From: a virus
Length of the DNA: 30,462 bases
Reading direction: 5' to 3' (one strand)
IMG/VR virus record: IMGVR_UViG_3300048026_000583
Span: 1-30,462 of that record
Shown here: one piece after another, positions 21,724 through 29,631 of the stretch
How positions within the stretch are numbered: the first letter of the stretch is position 1
Layout of the letters: the number at the start of each line of letters is the position of its first letter
Made by a program: the position numbers and the translations under genes
The notes under the pieces: model-generated
Database searches by the model: none
The model's input: only the letters and a program-made list of their open reading frames with translations
What the model was told of the DNA's origin: nothing

Positions 21724-23152
21724 TATTGTTATAGTAGGTGGCGGCACATCAGGGTGGAGTGCGGCAGCTTTTCTTTCAAAAAATTCAGAATTTAATGTAA
21801 CTATAATTGAACCAAGCGATATTCCTACAATTGGTGTTGGTGAAAGCACAATTCCTTATATTAATATTACACACAAAGAAATGGAATTAGATGTATTCAA
21901 TACACCTGAATGGATAAACAAAGTTGATGGCTCATTAAAATTTAGTATTGAATTTGCAGATTTTAATCGGATTGGAGAAACTTGGATTCATCCATTCTTA
22001 GTATCAGGCTCAAATGATAATATAATGTCAGCTGAAACTTGTTCTTCTCACATACCGTTAAACATATACGAATCACAGCCTGACTACGTTAACGACAACT
22101 ATATATTGCCAAACATACGTAGTCAAACATTTGTTCAACCAGAAGGACAAAACGAAGATGGCCGCCTTGGTATGGTCGGTTATCATATTGATGCTACTAA
22201 GTATGCACAGTTACTAAAAGAAGAGTCTCTTAAGCGATCTAACTTATCGTTAATTGACGCACATGTTACTGACATTGCTGTTAAAGATCAAAGCATTTCT
22301 AGTTTAACACTTAGCAACAGAGAAACAATTACTGCTGATCTATTTATAGACTGTACCGGATTCAAAGCATTATTATCAAATGCTGTAGATTCAAAATGGG
22401 ATACATCTTATAGTGATAGATTATTTGTTGATTCTGCTCTAGCAGTACAATTACCATACCGTGATAAAGAAACTCAAATGCGTAATACTACATACTGCCA
22501 TGCATTACAAAATGGCTGGGTATGGAACGTGCCATTACAAACAAGAATAGGAACAGGATATGTTTATAGCTCGAGACATACTAGCGAAGATGATGCTAGA
22601 ATGGAGTTTAAGAAACACCTCAACGAAATGTATGGATATAACAAAGAAGAACTATCATTCCGCAAATTAGACTTCGGTGTAGGTATTCGTAGAGAAAGTT
22701 GGAAGAATAATGTTGTTTCTATTGGGCTTAGTAGTTTCTTTTTAGAGCCAATTGAAAGCACAGCAATATCAACTATGCATCATCAAATTTCTACTGTGTA
22801 TAATATGCTTATGCATGATTACATTTTACCTAAAGATAAAATAAAACGTTTCAATGAAATTAATAACCTTGCAGTTGATGCTATTGCAAGTTACATAGAG
22901 TTACACTACACAATGACTAAGCGGACTGATAGTCAATTTTGGAAAGACGTTGCTTCAATAGAGTTAACTGACGAACAAAAAAATACACTAGATTTATATG
23001 TTAATCCAAACAAAAGATTTGATAGAAGTACATTGAAAGCTACTACTAACGGACATAGCATGTTCGATCAGAGTAGTTATTTGTTTTTATATTTGGGATA
23101 TGACTTACTACCAAACAATACTTATTCTATGGATGATCACGAAACCCTTTAA
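21716..23152 (+). CDS. Flavin-dependent tryptophan halogenase family protein, 478 aa
   Basis: This soluble FADH2-dependent halogenase is of the PrnA/RebH type. The FAD-binding GGGTSGW is at residues 8-14, followed by the acidic end of strand 2 (IIEPSD) and VGESTIP (41-47). Lys75 in SLKFSIEF fits the conserved catalytic lysine that forms the chloramine. The family fingerprint WxWxIP appears as WVWNVP (268-273). FLEPIESTAI (342-351) carries the catalytic Glu region. Length is close to the usual 500-540. It adds Cl or Br to an indole-like ring. Free tryptophan, a peptide or a virion residue could be the substrate. It overlaps the chaperone gene by 8 bases, so it is made with the fibre genes. Confidence 0.87.
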   Translation: MTNIVIVGGGTSGWSAAAFLSKNSEFNVTIIEPSDIPTIGVGESTIPYINITHKEMELDVFNTPEWINKVDGSLKFSIEFADFNRIGETWIHPFLVSGSNDNIMSAETCSSHIPLNIYESQPDYVNDNYILPNIRSQTFVQPEGQNEDGRLGMVGYHIDATKYAQLLKEESLKRSNLSLIDAHVTDIAVKDQSISSLTLSNRETITADLFIDCTGFKALLSNAVDSKWDTSYSDRLFVDSALAVQLPYRDKETQMRNTTYCHALQNGWVWNVPLQTRIGTGYVYSSRHTSEDDARMEFKKHLNEMYGYNKEELSFRKLDFGVGIRRESWKNNVVSIGLSSFFLEPIESTAISTMHHQISTVYNMLMHDYILPKDKIKRFNEINNLAVDAIASYIELHYTMTKRTDSQFWKDVASIELTDEQKNTLDLYVNPNKRFDRSTLKATTNGHSMFDQSSYLFLYLGYDLLPNNTYSMDDHETL

Positions 23153-23450
23153 CATCATCTACAACTTCTTTTATATCTTGTTTTACTTCCAGTAAGTTAT
23201 CTTCTGTATCTTTTAGTGTTTTGTAAACTAAGTTAACTGTCATTACAGTCCATATCCACCAAGCACAACTAATACTACTAACTAGTATCAGCGTAATCCA
23301 AAATGCATTATGAAAATCAACATAGTTGAATCCTACAAGAACAAAATTAAGAATTAAAATTAGTGCAGGAACTGCTTTTGCAAACATATCCCAACGTTGC
23401 ACCTTTTTCCTCACATAGCTTTGCCGACGGCGAACCTGCTTATTAGCCAT
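23127..23450 (-). CDS. Two-helix membrane protein with C-terminal coiled coil, 107 aa
   Basis: A very basic N-terminus (MANKQVRRRQSYVRKKVQRW) is followed by hydrophobic segments at about residues 24-43 (AKAVPALILILNFVLVGFNY) and 49-73 (FWITLILVSSISCAWWIWTV). A charged helix then ends the protein (TLKDTEDNLLEVKQDIKEVV). Topology would be N-in/C-in. It lies 18 bases after the upstream structural gene with an AAAGGA SD. Its end overlaps the halogenase's end convergently by 26 bases. It could be a lysis-related or host-membrane protein. I do not recognise the family. Confidence 0.7.
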   Translation of the reverse strand: MANKQVRRRQSYVRKKVQRWDMFAKAVPALILILNFVLVGFNYVDFHNAFWITLILVSSISCAWWIWTVMTVNLVYKTLKDTEDNLLEVKQDIKEVVDDVKGFRDHP

Positions 23451-23468
23451 TATCTTTAATCCTTTGAT

Positions 23469-24572
23469 TTAAATTGAAATTTGGCCGAAAGCCTTCCAGT
23501 TTCCTGGAGTGCCTGCCGTTAAACAAATCCATCCAACGTATCCGCTAGATGTAGGATTATCGTTCCATACTATGTCGCCCTTATTGTAGGATCCTGAAGA
23601 AGGAATATCTAACCCAGTTTCGAATTTTTTACCCTGAAATTTTACAGGACCTCCTGTTTCTATATCAACAGAAGGATTATTAACATTTATACCCAACTTA
23701 CCTGTGATTTTAGTTTTATTTTCACTGTGACTTCCTAGTACAATATCTCCGTATGCATTTATGCTTATTCTTGGAGTATTATCAGTAACAATATCCAATG
23801 TGTCAGTAGTCCAATTACCAATTTTGGTAGTTGAGCCTTCGCAATCTACAATAAATTCAGATTCTAAACTTACAACACTAAGTTGAGCATTTGGAGCTTC
23901 TGTACCAATACCTAGTCTATTTGAGTCTGCTTCATAGTAGATCCAATCGTCAATTGTTAAATTATTAGATGTTTTAAGATTATTAAGTGTACCAACTGTA
24001 GACAAACTACTTTTGCTAACTGTGCTACCTAATTCGTTTTGACTTACAACAGGAACATTTCCAATGTATAGGCTACAACCATCGTTTAGGTCTAAACTTT
24101 CTGTAGTCCATATTCGATCTGGATTTGCCCTATAAATAAACTGTTTTGTTGGACCGTGATCTCGCCACTGTAGTCCTTTACCGTATATTCCAGCATCTCC
24201 TTCTGGAATAAATTCTAATGGACTAGAACGCTCATTACGTATATCAGCAGTCAGTTCATTTACATGCAGTTTCTGTGCAGTGATACTACCTTCAACATTT
24301 AAGTCACCTTTTACAGCAACTGGACTTAAAATTTCATTTACAGTTATGTTATCAACGTGTAACCCTAAGTCATTCACTAGTACAGTATCGTGTGTGCTTT
24401 CATCACGGATACCTTGGCTTTTGAATTTGGTTATCATTCCGCCATGTATTTTATTACCGCTTAAACTACGATCATTAATTTCGATTTCAGTTTCAGAATC
24501 ATTTGCTAGATCTTGTATAGCAGATGCTAGTGATGACAAACTGTCTGTTACTTTTTGAATATCTGTGCTCAT
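23469..24572 (-). CDS. Virion structural / fibre-like protein, 367 aa
   Basis: The N-terminal 60 residues form helices then a charged segment (MSTDIQKVTDSLSSLASAIQ). The middle is a beta-rich shaft (TVNEILSPVAVKGDLNVEGS; LGIGTEAPNAQLSVVS; LGINVNNPSVDIETGGPVKF) with the LGIGT/LGINVNNP style seen in phage fibres and chaperone-linked endosialidase-type proteins. The C-terminal domain (YNKGDIVWNDNPTSSGYVGW, then ICLTAGTPGNWKAFG) resembles the GDIVWN/GW-C-T-G-TPG-W-FG end found on many phage tail proteins. It starts 8 bases after the 432-aa gene's stop. It is likely a minor tail or head fibre; location is unknown. Confidence 0.75.
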   Translation of the reverse strand: MSTDIQKVTDSLSSLASAIQDLANDSETEIEINDRSLSGNKIHGGMITKFKSQGIRDESTHDTVLVNDLGLHVDNITVNEILSPVAVKGDLNVEGSITAQKLHVNELTADIRNERSSPLEFIPEGDAGIYGKGLQWRDHGPTKQFIYRANPDRIWTTESLDLNDGCSLYIGNVPVVSQNELGSTVSKSSLSTVGTLNNLKTSNNLTIDDWIYYEADSNRLGIGTEAPNAQLSVVSLESEFIVDCEGSTTKIGNWTTDTLDIVTDNTPRISINAYGDIVLGSHSENKTKITGKLGINVNNPSVDIETGGPVKFQGKKFETGLDIPSSGSYNKGDIVWNDNPTSSGYVGWICLTAGTPGNWKAFGQISI

Positions 24573-24580
24573 ACTAATAT

Positions 24581-25879
24581 TTATCCAGATACCTTTAATA
24601 GTATTGTATCCAGATTAATACGCCCATTGAGCTTTGTATCAGTAGTTTTAATTTCATCTAAGTACTTTCTTAGTGCAACTTTACCTGCACCTTTAAACTC
24701 TTTTAACTGATCTTCTGGCTTACGTAAGGTTTTCTGTATACTTAACTTTTCATCAAAGCCAATAATAGTAGTGCCTTTTACACTAAGTCCAGTTCCGTCT
24801 CGTCCTAATCCTTTTGGATCAATACTGCTAGCAACGTATTTGCCAATCTTACGTGTTTTAGTATTAAACACCCAAAGCTCATTAGCACCAACAATTTCAG
24901 TAGGAACAATACTTGCTAGTTTATACTTGTCGTTTGTTTTTGCAAACTTTAACTTTTCAACAACTTTATCAGCACTACGTGGTTTAGATTTACGTGGCTT
25001 ACGTGTAGCTTTACTGGTGTCTATAACGTAGTTACAAGCTTCTACAAGCGATTCTAGTGCAGAGATAAACTTTTGTACATCTTTTTTATTAAGATGTGCG
25101 TAACCTTCTTTTAACTGTTCCCACCAATCAGCATCTTTTTCATCCATTTTAGATAATTGACCAGCAGTTGGCATCTTTTGTAGTTCGCGAAACTCTTCTA
25201 GTTCGCCCTCGTAAAATTTAATAATCTTACGTGCATGAGCTTGTGTAACGCCTTTCTTTTGAAAGTGTTTCTTAAAGTCAAACCCTTTTGGATCAAAGCC
25301 GTCTTTATTTGTAACAAACTCATCTAACCAAATATCAATTTCTTCCGATGCTTCAGAAGCTTGATCGCGTATACGTTCTTGTATGCTAGGAACATAAACA
25401 TCAGATTTTGCTTTTTCTTCTACTTTCTTAGTTGCAGAAATTTTTGATCCTTCTTCAACTAGTTCAGCGATCCTTTCCTTCATATAATCTGTAATCGGAG
25501 ATATTACTCCTTGTGTGCCGGGCAAGCTTTCCCAATACTCAGCTTCTTTAGGATTAAATGCTGGCATACCATCTAATAATAATTTAGCATTAATGCACAG
25601 GCCATGTTGTATTTTCCAATTAGGCAATGCCTTAAGTGACGTTATATCATTTTTAGTATATTCATCTTGAGCTAGCATCCACTGAAATAAATGAGCATGT
25701 AGTTCAGTAGCTTTAAAAGTTTGGTAGTACCAATCATGTGAATGACGTCTAAAGGTATGGAATTTTTGACCATCCCATTCTTCCCAGCCATCCCATTGTG
25801 GGACCATTGACTTTGCAGATTTTGTTATACGAGAAGCTCTTGCTTTTTTCTTCTTCGGTGCGCCTTTGATAGATACCAT
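24581..25879 (-). CDS. Conserved unknown protein, 432 aa
   Basis: The N-terminus is very basic (MVSIKGAPKKKKARASRITK). Residues 28-110 are Trp/His-rich (WDGWEEWDGQKFHTFRRHSH). A long helical, charged middle (EELVEEGSKIS region to about 300) contains KKGVTQAHARKIIKFYEGEL, resembling a small helical DNA- or protein-binding bundle. A C-terminal beta segment from about 325 reads KYKLASIVPTEIVGANELWV and then FNTKTRKIGKYVASSID. No catalytic motif is evident. It has its own sigma70 promoter and a GAGGA SD, and precedes two genes in the same direction. Similar proteins seem common in marine T4-like phages, but I cannot name a function. Confidence 0.7.
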   Translation of the reverse strand: MVSIKGAPKKKKARASRITKSAKSMVPQWDGWEEWDGQKFHTFRRHSHDWYYQTFKATELHAHLFQWMLAQDEYTKNDITSLKALPNWKIQHGLCINAKLLLDGMPAFNPKEAEYWESLPGTQGVISPITDYMKERIAELVEEGSKISATKKVEEKAKSDVYVPSIQERIRDQASEASEEIDIWLDEFVTNKDGFDPKGFDFKKHFQKKGVTQAHARKIIKFYEGELEEFRELQKMPTAGQLSKMDEKDADWWEQLKEGYAHLNKKDVQKFISALESLVEACNYVIDTSKATRKPRKSKPRSADKVVEKLKFAKTNDKYKLASIVPTEIVGANELWVFNTKTRKIGKYVASSIDPKGLGRDGTGLSVKGTTIIGFDEKLSIQKTLRKPEDQLKEFKGAGKVALRKYLDEIKTTDTKLNGRINLDTILLKVSG

Positions 25880-25910
25880 TTGCCGTTCCTCTTTAATGAC
25901 TGTTATATCT

Positions 25911-25939
25911 ACTATATAGTCATTTGTTTAAAAAGTCAA
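25911..25939 (-). promoter_or_regulatory. Sigma70-type promoter for the 432-aa gene
   Basis: TTGACT (25939-25934), a 17-base spacer and TATAGT (25916-25911) have the same geometry as the other early-type promoters here. It lies in the gap between the 147-aa and 432-aa genes. Confidence 0.75.
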
Positions 25940-25950
25940 GTTTTTTTGAT

Positions 25951-26394
25951 TTATTCGTGTTCGCCGCCAGCGCCTCTACCATTGCGACTTTGAAATGCTG
26001 TGAATGCTGTTGGCTTACGTTTGGCTGTTTCAAATGTACCAACTGTAATCGCAACAGCACCTAGTAGCATTACATGTGCAATAGCACTAATACCAAATAC
26101 AGTCCAACTGCCAACTAGCATAGCAAATACAATGCACCACATCCATGCTAGTACTTGCATAATTAAGTGCCTTACTTGTAAGTCTGGAATGTTTTTTAAT
26201 GGATTATGATTCATATCCATTATACTGTTCCAGCTATTTACAATAAATGTTCTCATTGGTGCGTATCCTTTTTCGAATGTTACTTTAATTGGGTAATATG
26301 CTTCTGCATCTTCTTTAAACTCGATAGCGTCAAATACGTTATCGAATAGTTTAGATATTTTGTGTGTTTTAAAAATCGCTGTTACTCTAAACAC
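25951..26394 (-). CDS. Membrane protein, 147 aa (paralogue of the 116-aa protein), GTG start
   Basis: The GTG at 26394 follows AAGGA and overlaps the glycosylase stop by 13 bases. Residues 1-60 are soluble (MFRVTAIFKTHKISKLFDNV). NHNPLKNIPDLQ (62-73) leads into two hydrophobic segments (RHLIMQVLAWMWCIVFAMLV; AIAHVMLLGAVAITVGTF), and the tail is basic. The NPL-x-x-IP hinge and both membrane segments match the 116-aa protein at 27160-27510, so the two are paralogues, this one with an extra N-terminal domain. Function is unknown. It is the last gene of the ligase operon. Confidence 0.75.
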   Translation of the reverse strand: MFRVTAIFKTHKISKLFDNVFDAIEFKEDAEAYYPIKVTFEKGYAPMRTFIVNSWNSIMDMNHNPLKNIPDLQVRHLIMQVLAWMWCIVFAMLVGSWTVFGISAIAHVMLLGAVAITVGTFETAKRKPTAFTAFQSRNGRGAGGEHE

Positions 26395-26792
26395 TCTGCT
26401 GTTCCTTTCAGTTCTTCATTTATATATCTTTTTAGTTCGTGGTCGCCAACATCTTCGGGGATTTCGTTTTTATAAAATAGTCTATAACTGTCGCTACCGT
26501 ATTTTCCAATGCCATATAAGTTAGTAGCATCGTTACCGTCCCATGTAAGAAAGTCTTTGGACATCTGTCTAATACGTTTCTCTCTTACATTTACCATGCC
26601 AAGTGGTTTAAGTATGGCTTTTAGTAATGCTGGTCCTGTTTTTAGTAAACGTTGTGGAGTAGGACAATGTTCAAACAGTTCAGGAAGAACACGTTTGACT
26701 TGATGTCTACTTGTTTGATTAAGACAGATAACACCTACCATATGTTGCCATACAGATGATACCTGTTGTTGCACCATTAAGTCATCTCTCAT
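26382..26792 (-). CDS. HhH-GPD DNA glycosylase, MBD4-like, 136 aa
   Basis: This compact helix-hairpin-helix glycosylase starts in the core domain (WQHMVGVICLNQTSRHQVKR). It contains FEHCPTPQRLL, LKPLGMVNVREKRIRQMSKD and the HhH-GPD motif LYGIGKYGSDSYRLF (92-106), whose Asp101 corresponds to the catalytic Asp of MBD4 (GKYG-x-DSYRIF). MBD4 removes T or U opposite G. There is no Fe-S cluster loop and no methyl-CpG domain. It would repair deaminated bases in phage DNA, fitting the ligase and uvsE nearby. It overlaps both neighbours (ATGA upstream, 13 bases downstream). Family call is strong; exact substrate is inferred. Confidence 0.85.
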   Translation of the reverse strand: MRDDLMVQQQVSSVWQHMVGVICLNQTSRHQVKRVLPELFEHCPTPQRLLKTGPALLKAILKPLGMVNVREKRIRQMSKDFLTWDGNDATNLYGIGKYGSDSYRLFYKNEIPEDVGDHELKRYINEELKGTAECLE

Positions 26793-26908
26793 GACTTTAG
26801 TGCTTGTGCAATTTTATCAATAAGCCATTTTTCATGTGCAGTAGGCACCCAACTTTCTTCTGGCTTCATTGTGTCGAATGTTTGCCACATTGCATCTTGT
26901 TCATTCAT
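26789..26908 (-). CDS. Very small protein, 39 aa, coupled to the glycosylase
   Basis: The frame runs ATG 26908 to TGA 26789 and starts MNEQDAMWQTFDTMKPEESW, ending with a helical WLIDKIAQALKS. Its TGA overlaps the glycosylase ATG as ATGA, and its ATG follows the previous gene's stop by 4 bases. It therefore fits the tight operon exactly and leaves no unexplained space. It is acidic and Trp-rich (3 Trp). There is no known family. A translational coupling peptide or a partner of the glycosylase are both possible. Confidence 0.6.
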   Translation of the reverse strand: MNEQDAMWQTFDTMKPEESWVPTAHEKWLIDKIAQALKS

Positions 26909-26912
26909 GTTT

Positions 26913-27155
26913 TTATACTTTCTTATTAGTTTTAATAGCTTCTAGTATATCTGTTTGCTCTTTTCTAAATTCTTTGTACTGTCTCCTAATTAAGTCAACA
27001 GTCATATCAAGAAAGATTAAAACAGGTGCAATAATCATACCGCCATTAATAATAAATTCTGCGATAATTCCTAGTGCAAAATATGCAAACATACGTTTTG
27101 TATACGGTTGCATATCAGTTAAATTCCATTTTATAAAATACAAAAATCTTTTCAT
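26913..27155 (-). CDS. Small membrane protein, 80 aa
   Basis: An N-terminal amphipathic stretch (MKRFLYFIKWNLTDMQPYTK) is followed by one long or two tight hydrophobic segments at about 23-52 (MFAYFALGIIAEFIINGGMI, IAPVLIFLD). A charged cytoplasmic helix then ends the protein (RRQYKEFRKEQTDILEAIK). Spacing to neighbours is 4 bases on each side, inside the ligase operon. It resembles small phage membrane proteins of unknown role. Confidence 0.7.
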   Translation of the reverse strand: MKRFLYFIKWNLTDMQPYTKRMFAYFALGIIAEFIINGGMIIAPVLIFLDMTVDLIRRQYKEFRKEQTDILEAIKTNKKV

Positions 27156-27159
27156 TAAA

Positions 27160-27510
27160 TTATCCTTCTTTTTCTAAGTCCCATACACACTTATTTTTAT
27201 CTGCTTCATAATACGTTGTCTTCGATTTAGGTTGTCTTTTTACCCATAAGTGTCCGTTCTTTTCTGCATCTTCAAATGTAAGTGCAGTAATAAAGAACGC
27301 ACCAATTACAAGCAAATGCCCGCCTACACTGCCTATACCAAAGTAAATTGTATATCCGGTCCAGATGGTAAACACTACTGTCCACATCACGCTTAGATAA
27401 AACATCAGTATAAACTGTGTAAATGCATTAGGTATATGACGTAATGGATTGTATTTAAGATTAAAAAAGAAATTGTACGTATCATAAATCCAAAAACCTA
27501 TCTTCTTCAT
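27160..27510 (-). CDS. Membrane protein, 116 aa (paralogue of the 147-aa protein)
   Basis: MKKIGFWIYDTYNFFFNLKY leads to NPLRHIPNAFTQ and two membrane segments (FILMFYLSVMWTVVFTIWTG; GSVGGHLLVIGAFFITALTF), then a charged tail with EADKNKCVWDLEKEG. The NPL-x-x-IP turn, W-x-x-VF and the second segment ending in TF align with the 147-aa protein three genes downstream. Its ATG overlaps the ligase stop by 4 bases (ATGA). A pair of related membrane proteins flanking the glycosylase may work as a complex, but the function is unknown. Confidence 0.75.
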   Translation of the reverse strand: MKKIGFWIYDTYNFFFNLKYNPLRHIPNAFTQFILMFYLSVMWTVVFTIWTGYTIYFGIGSVGGHLLVIGAFFITALTFEDAEKNGHLWVKRQPKSKTTYYEADKNKCVWDLEKEG

Positions 27511-28829
27511 AATTTTTCGCCTGGCTCAAAGCCTCTAAAAGTTTTAAAACGTGGAAAACGTAAACTGTAAGTTCCGTCTTGATTTTGCGTTACTGCATCT
27601 GCCCTAACTTCAACAAGCTGACCAACAAGAGCATCGCGATCAGTCCAAAAACTGGTTCTGTTATCATCCGTAAAGCCACTGCCAACATTGACACGTATAT
27701 CTTTGCCGTCATCTGTCCCAGAGCATACCACAGCCCCCAAACGCCCTTCGTTTCGTCCTGTTCCTTCTTCAACATCAATCACCTCCAATGTTACTTCTAT
27801 AAATGGTTTTGCTTTGAGCCAAGCATGACTTCGCTTGCATTCATATGGTGCATCAATGTCTTTTATCATTACACCTTCATAACCACCGTCTACAGCCGCT
27901 TTATTAAGCTCTACAAAGCGTTTTTCACCTTCAGCAGTACTCAAGTCTACATCTTCCCAGTCTAGTGCTTGTACGTGCTCTAAGACGCTTGCATGTTGCT
28001 CTACCCAAGCTTTAACTGCTTGACTTCTAAAGTTTTGTGGTTTATCCCAGCTACCATCTCTAAAATTACTAAGAGGAAGCATATCAAATAAGTGTAGTAC
28101 AGCATCAGTAGACTGCTTACCATCTTTACGATGTACTTGCTTCATAAGGTCTTGGAAGTTAGCACTCATTACTTCGCCATCTAATACTAGCGGATACGGA
28201 GCAGGGTTGTCTTTAATGACAGCTTCAATCTCTGCAATAATATGTCCAAAGTTATGAAACTGTTTGCCATTACGACTAAACATTTCTACTTTGTCATCAC
28301 GTATAATAGTAACAACTCGAACACCATCTAGCTTAATTTCAATTTGCTTTGGTCCAACCATTTTCTTTTCATGATTAGCTGAGTCATGTGCAAGCTGACA
28401 AGTAAATGTAGGAATAGCATATTGTGGGAATTTCTTAGCTACTTTGTTTACTGTCTTTTCGCTACAACCACAACGTAGATCTTTAATAAGGATTCTACGA
28501 TAAAACATATTCCACTGTTCAGTAGTAGCAACACTCATTGCAAGTTCAATTGCATCACGTGCCGCATGTCCAGTTAGCTTACGTCCTGCAAGATTCATTG
28601 CAAGTTCAACAAATGTTTCCCAAGCTAACCCCTGTCCTGTAAGAACGTCCGACCGCTCTGGTACTTGCTTTACACCAAATGTAATAAGCGGATCAAGTGC
28701 CATACGCACACCTTCAAAGAACTCGTCTAGTCCTTCTTCCATTGCTTCTAGTATTACTGCTTCTTTAGCTAGACGTGAATTGTCTGCTTCTAATCGTTCG
28801 ATGATTACTTGTGGTTGTGTTCTTACCAT
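27507..28829 (-). CDS. ATP-dependent DNA ligase, 440 aa
   Basis: This phage-type ATP-dependent ligase seals nicks in replication and repair. The N-terminal helical domain spans about 1-155. Nucleotidyltransferase motif I EIKLDGVR has the AMP-accepting Lys166, followed by FSRNGKQF (motif Ia), LDGEVM (motif III), GYEGVMIKD (motif IV) and SHAWLKAKPF (motif V). The C-terminal OB fold begins near 345 and ends SLRFPRFKTFRGFEPGEKL. Length is slightly below T4 gp30 (487). It overlaps the SWIM gene start-side by 7 bases and the 116-aa gene by 4 bases. Transcription probably begins at the promoter at 29602-29630. Confidence 0.93.
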   Translation of the reverse strand: MVRTQPQVIIERLEADNSRLAKEAVILEAMEEGLDEFFEGVRMALDPLITFGVKQVPERSDVLTGQGLAWETFVELAMNLAGRKLTGHAARDAIELAMSVATTEQWNMFYRRILIKDLRCGCSEKTVNKVAKKFPQYAIPTFTCQLAHDSANHEKKMVGPKQIEIKLDGVRVVTIIRDDKVEMFSRNGKQFHNFGHIIAEIEAVIKDNPAPYPLVLDGEVMSANFQDLMKQVHRKDGKQSTDAVLHLFDMLPLSNFRDGSWDKPQNFRSQAVKAWVEQHASVLEHVQALDWEDVDLSTAEGEKRFVELNKAAVDGGYEGVMIKDIDAPYECKRSHAWLKAKPFIEVTLEVIDVEEGTGRNEGRLGAVVCSGTDDGKDIRVNVGSGFTDDNRTSFWTDRDALVGQLVEVRADAVTQNQDGTYSLRFPRFKTFRGFEPGEKL

Positions 28830-29047
28830 TTCATTACTCCCTCTACTTTGTTCAAAATTGCTTGACTGTGTTTGCAGGAACCCCTAAATGTAAATCCTGG
28901 ACAATCACAATCAAATCCCTTGTCGTGTAGTTCTACACTATACTCGTTATCTTTAGAACCTTTTACAGGCCAAACAGTACCTACCATCCAATGTCCTTTC
29001 GGCTTAAAGATGGTAGGTACCAAATATCTTGCTTTGAACTTGCTCAT
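28823..29047 (-). CDS. SWIM zinc-finger protein, 74 aa
   Basis: A 74-residue protein with a SWIM-type zinc motif: Cys47-x-Cys49, eight residues, Cys58-x-His60 (FDCDCPGFTFRGSCKHSQAI). The N-terminal half is beta-rich and basic (MSKFKARYLVPTIFKPKGHW), with strands leading into the finger. SWIM fingers bind DNA or proteins in DNA-repair and ATPase complexes. Here it sits between the phosphoesterase and the ligase, overlapping both (4 and 7 bases). A role as DNA-binding partner of ligase or in replication is inferred from context. Confidence 0.8.
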   Translation of the reverse strand: MSKFKARYLVPTIFKPKGHWMVGTVWPVKGSKDNEYSVELHDKGFDCDCPGFTFRGSCKHSQAILNKVEGVMKW

Positions 29048-29565
29048 ACTAACTCCTCAATGTTAAGTGGAGTGTAGTTGATTTGTTCAACACAAACACA
29101 CTTGTAAGGTCCTTCTGGTGAAGGGTTACTGTGTATGTGTCCATGCACGTTCAATATAGGACCTTTACCAAACCTATGTGATTCAGAAAGTGTACTTGCA
29201 TGTTGCGGGGTGTGAGTAAACAACAAACCTATGTCGCTCATATCAATCCACATCTGAACATCTTTGAAGAATGGACTAAGAAACTTTAAGTTGTCGTGGT
29301 TTCCAAGGACAAGCCTTTTCTTACCAGGCAACTTTGCAAAGTTTGCTAATAACCAATCAACCTTGTTGTGTCCAAACAATACATCTCCACAGTGAATAAC
29401 AGTATCATTAGGCTTTACAACACTAGTCCAGTTATCCAACATAGTTTCGTTCATATGATTAACATCAGTAAATCCGCCTCTAGGTGGCTTACCTGCGTAA
29501 TCTTTGAAAGTAAGGATTGCGTCGTGATTAAAATGAGTATCGCTTATAACCCATATATCTGACAT
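29044..29565 (-). CDS. Calcineurin-like metallophosphoesterase, 173 aa
   Basis: The start at 29565 follows GAGGG and lies downstream of the -10 at 29602-29607. A longer frame to 29616 would begin upstream of the transcription start, so it is rejected. Metal-site motifs in order are ISDTHFNH (Asp9, His11), HCGDVLFG, VLGNHDN, LLFTHTP and NVHGHIHSN. These are the five blocks of the calcineurin-like family, of the small YfcE/phage type. It probably cleaves a phosphodiester or cyclic nucleotide; DNA-end processing or a signalling nucleotide such as a defence messenger are possible. It leads the ligase operon and overlaps the SWIM gene by 4 bases. The substrate is unknown. Confidence 0.87.
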   Translation of the reverse strand: MSDIWVISDTHFNHDAILTFKDYAGKPPRGGFTDVNHMNETMLDNWTSVVKPNDTVIHCGDVLFGHNKVDWLLANFAKLPGKKRLVLGNHDNLKFLSPFFKDVQMWIDMSDIGLLFTHTPQHASTLSESHRFGKGPILNVHGHIHSNPSPEGPYKCVCVEQINYTPLNIEELV

Positions 29566-29601
29566 TGTGAAGCCCTCTGTGTTTCTATTAACTATACTAC
29601 T

Positions 29602-29630
29602 ATAATAGCACCACAAAGGGCATTTGTCAA
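29602..29630 (-). promoter_or_regulatory. Sigma70 promoter of the phosphoesterase-ligase-glycosylase operon
   Basis: TTGACA (29630-29625), a 17-base spacer and TATTAT (29607-29602) give a near-consensus promoter. Eight tightly packed genes to 25951 follow without another recognisable promoter. The -35 sits just downstream of the 85-aa gene's stop. Confidence 0.8.
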
Positions 29631-29631
29631 C

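Noticed and set aside
24578-24585. GATAAATA late-type box before the 367-aa structural gene
   Set aside because: It ends only 5 bases before the ATG, so transcription would start at or inside the start codon; it also lies across the end of the upstream gene. Probably chance or a leaderless case.
29566-29616. Longer phosphoesterase start at 29616
   Set aside because: This region contains the -10 element of its own promoter, so it is upstream of the transcript.
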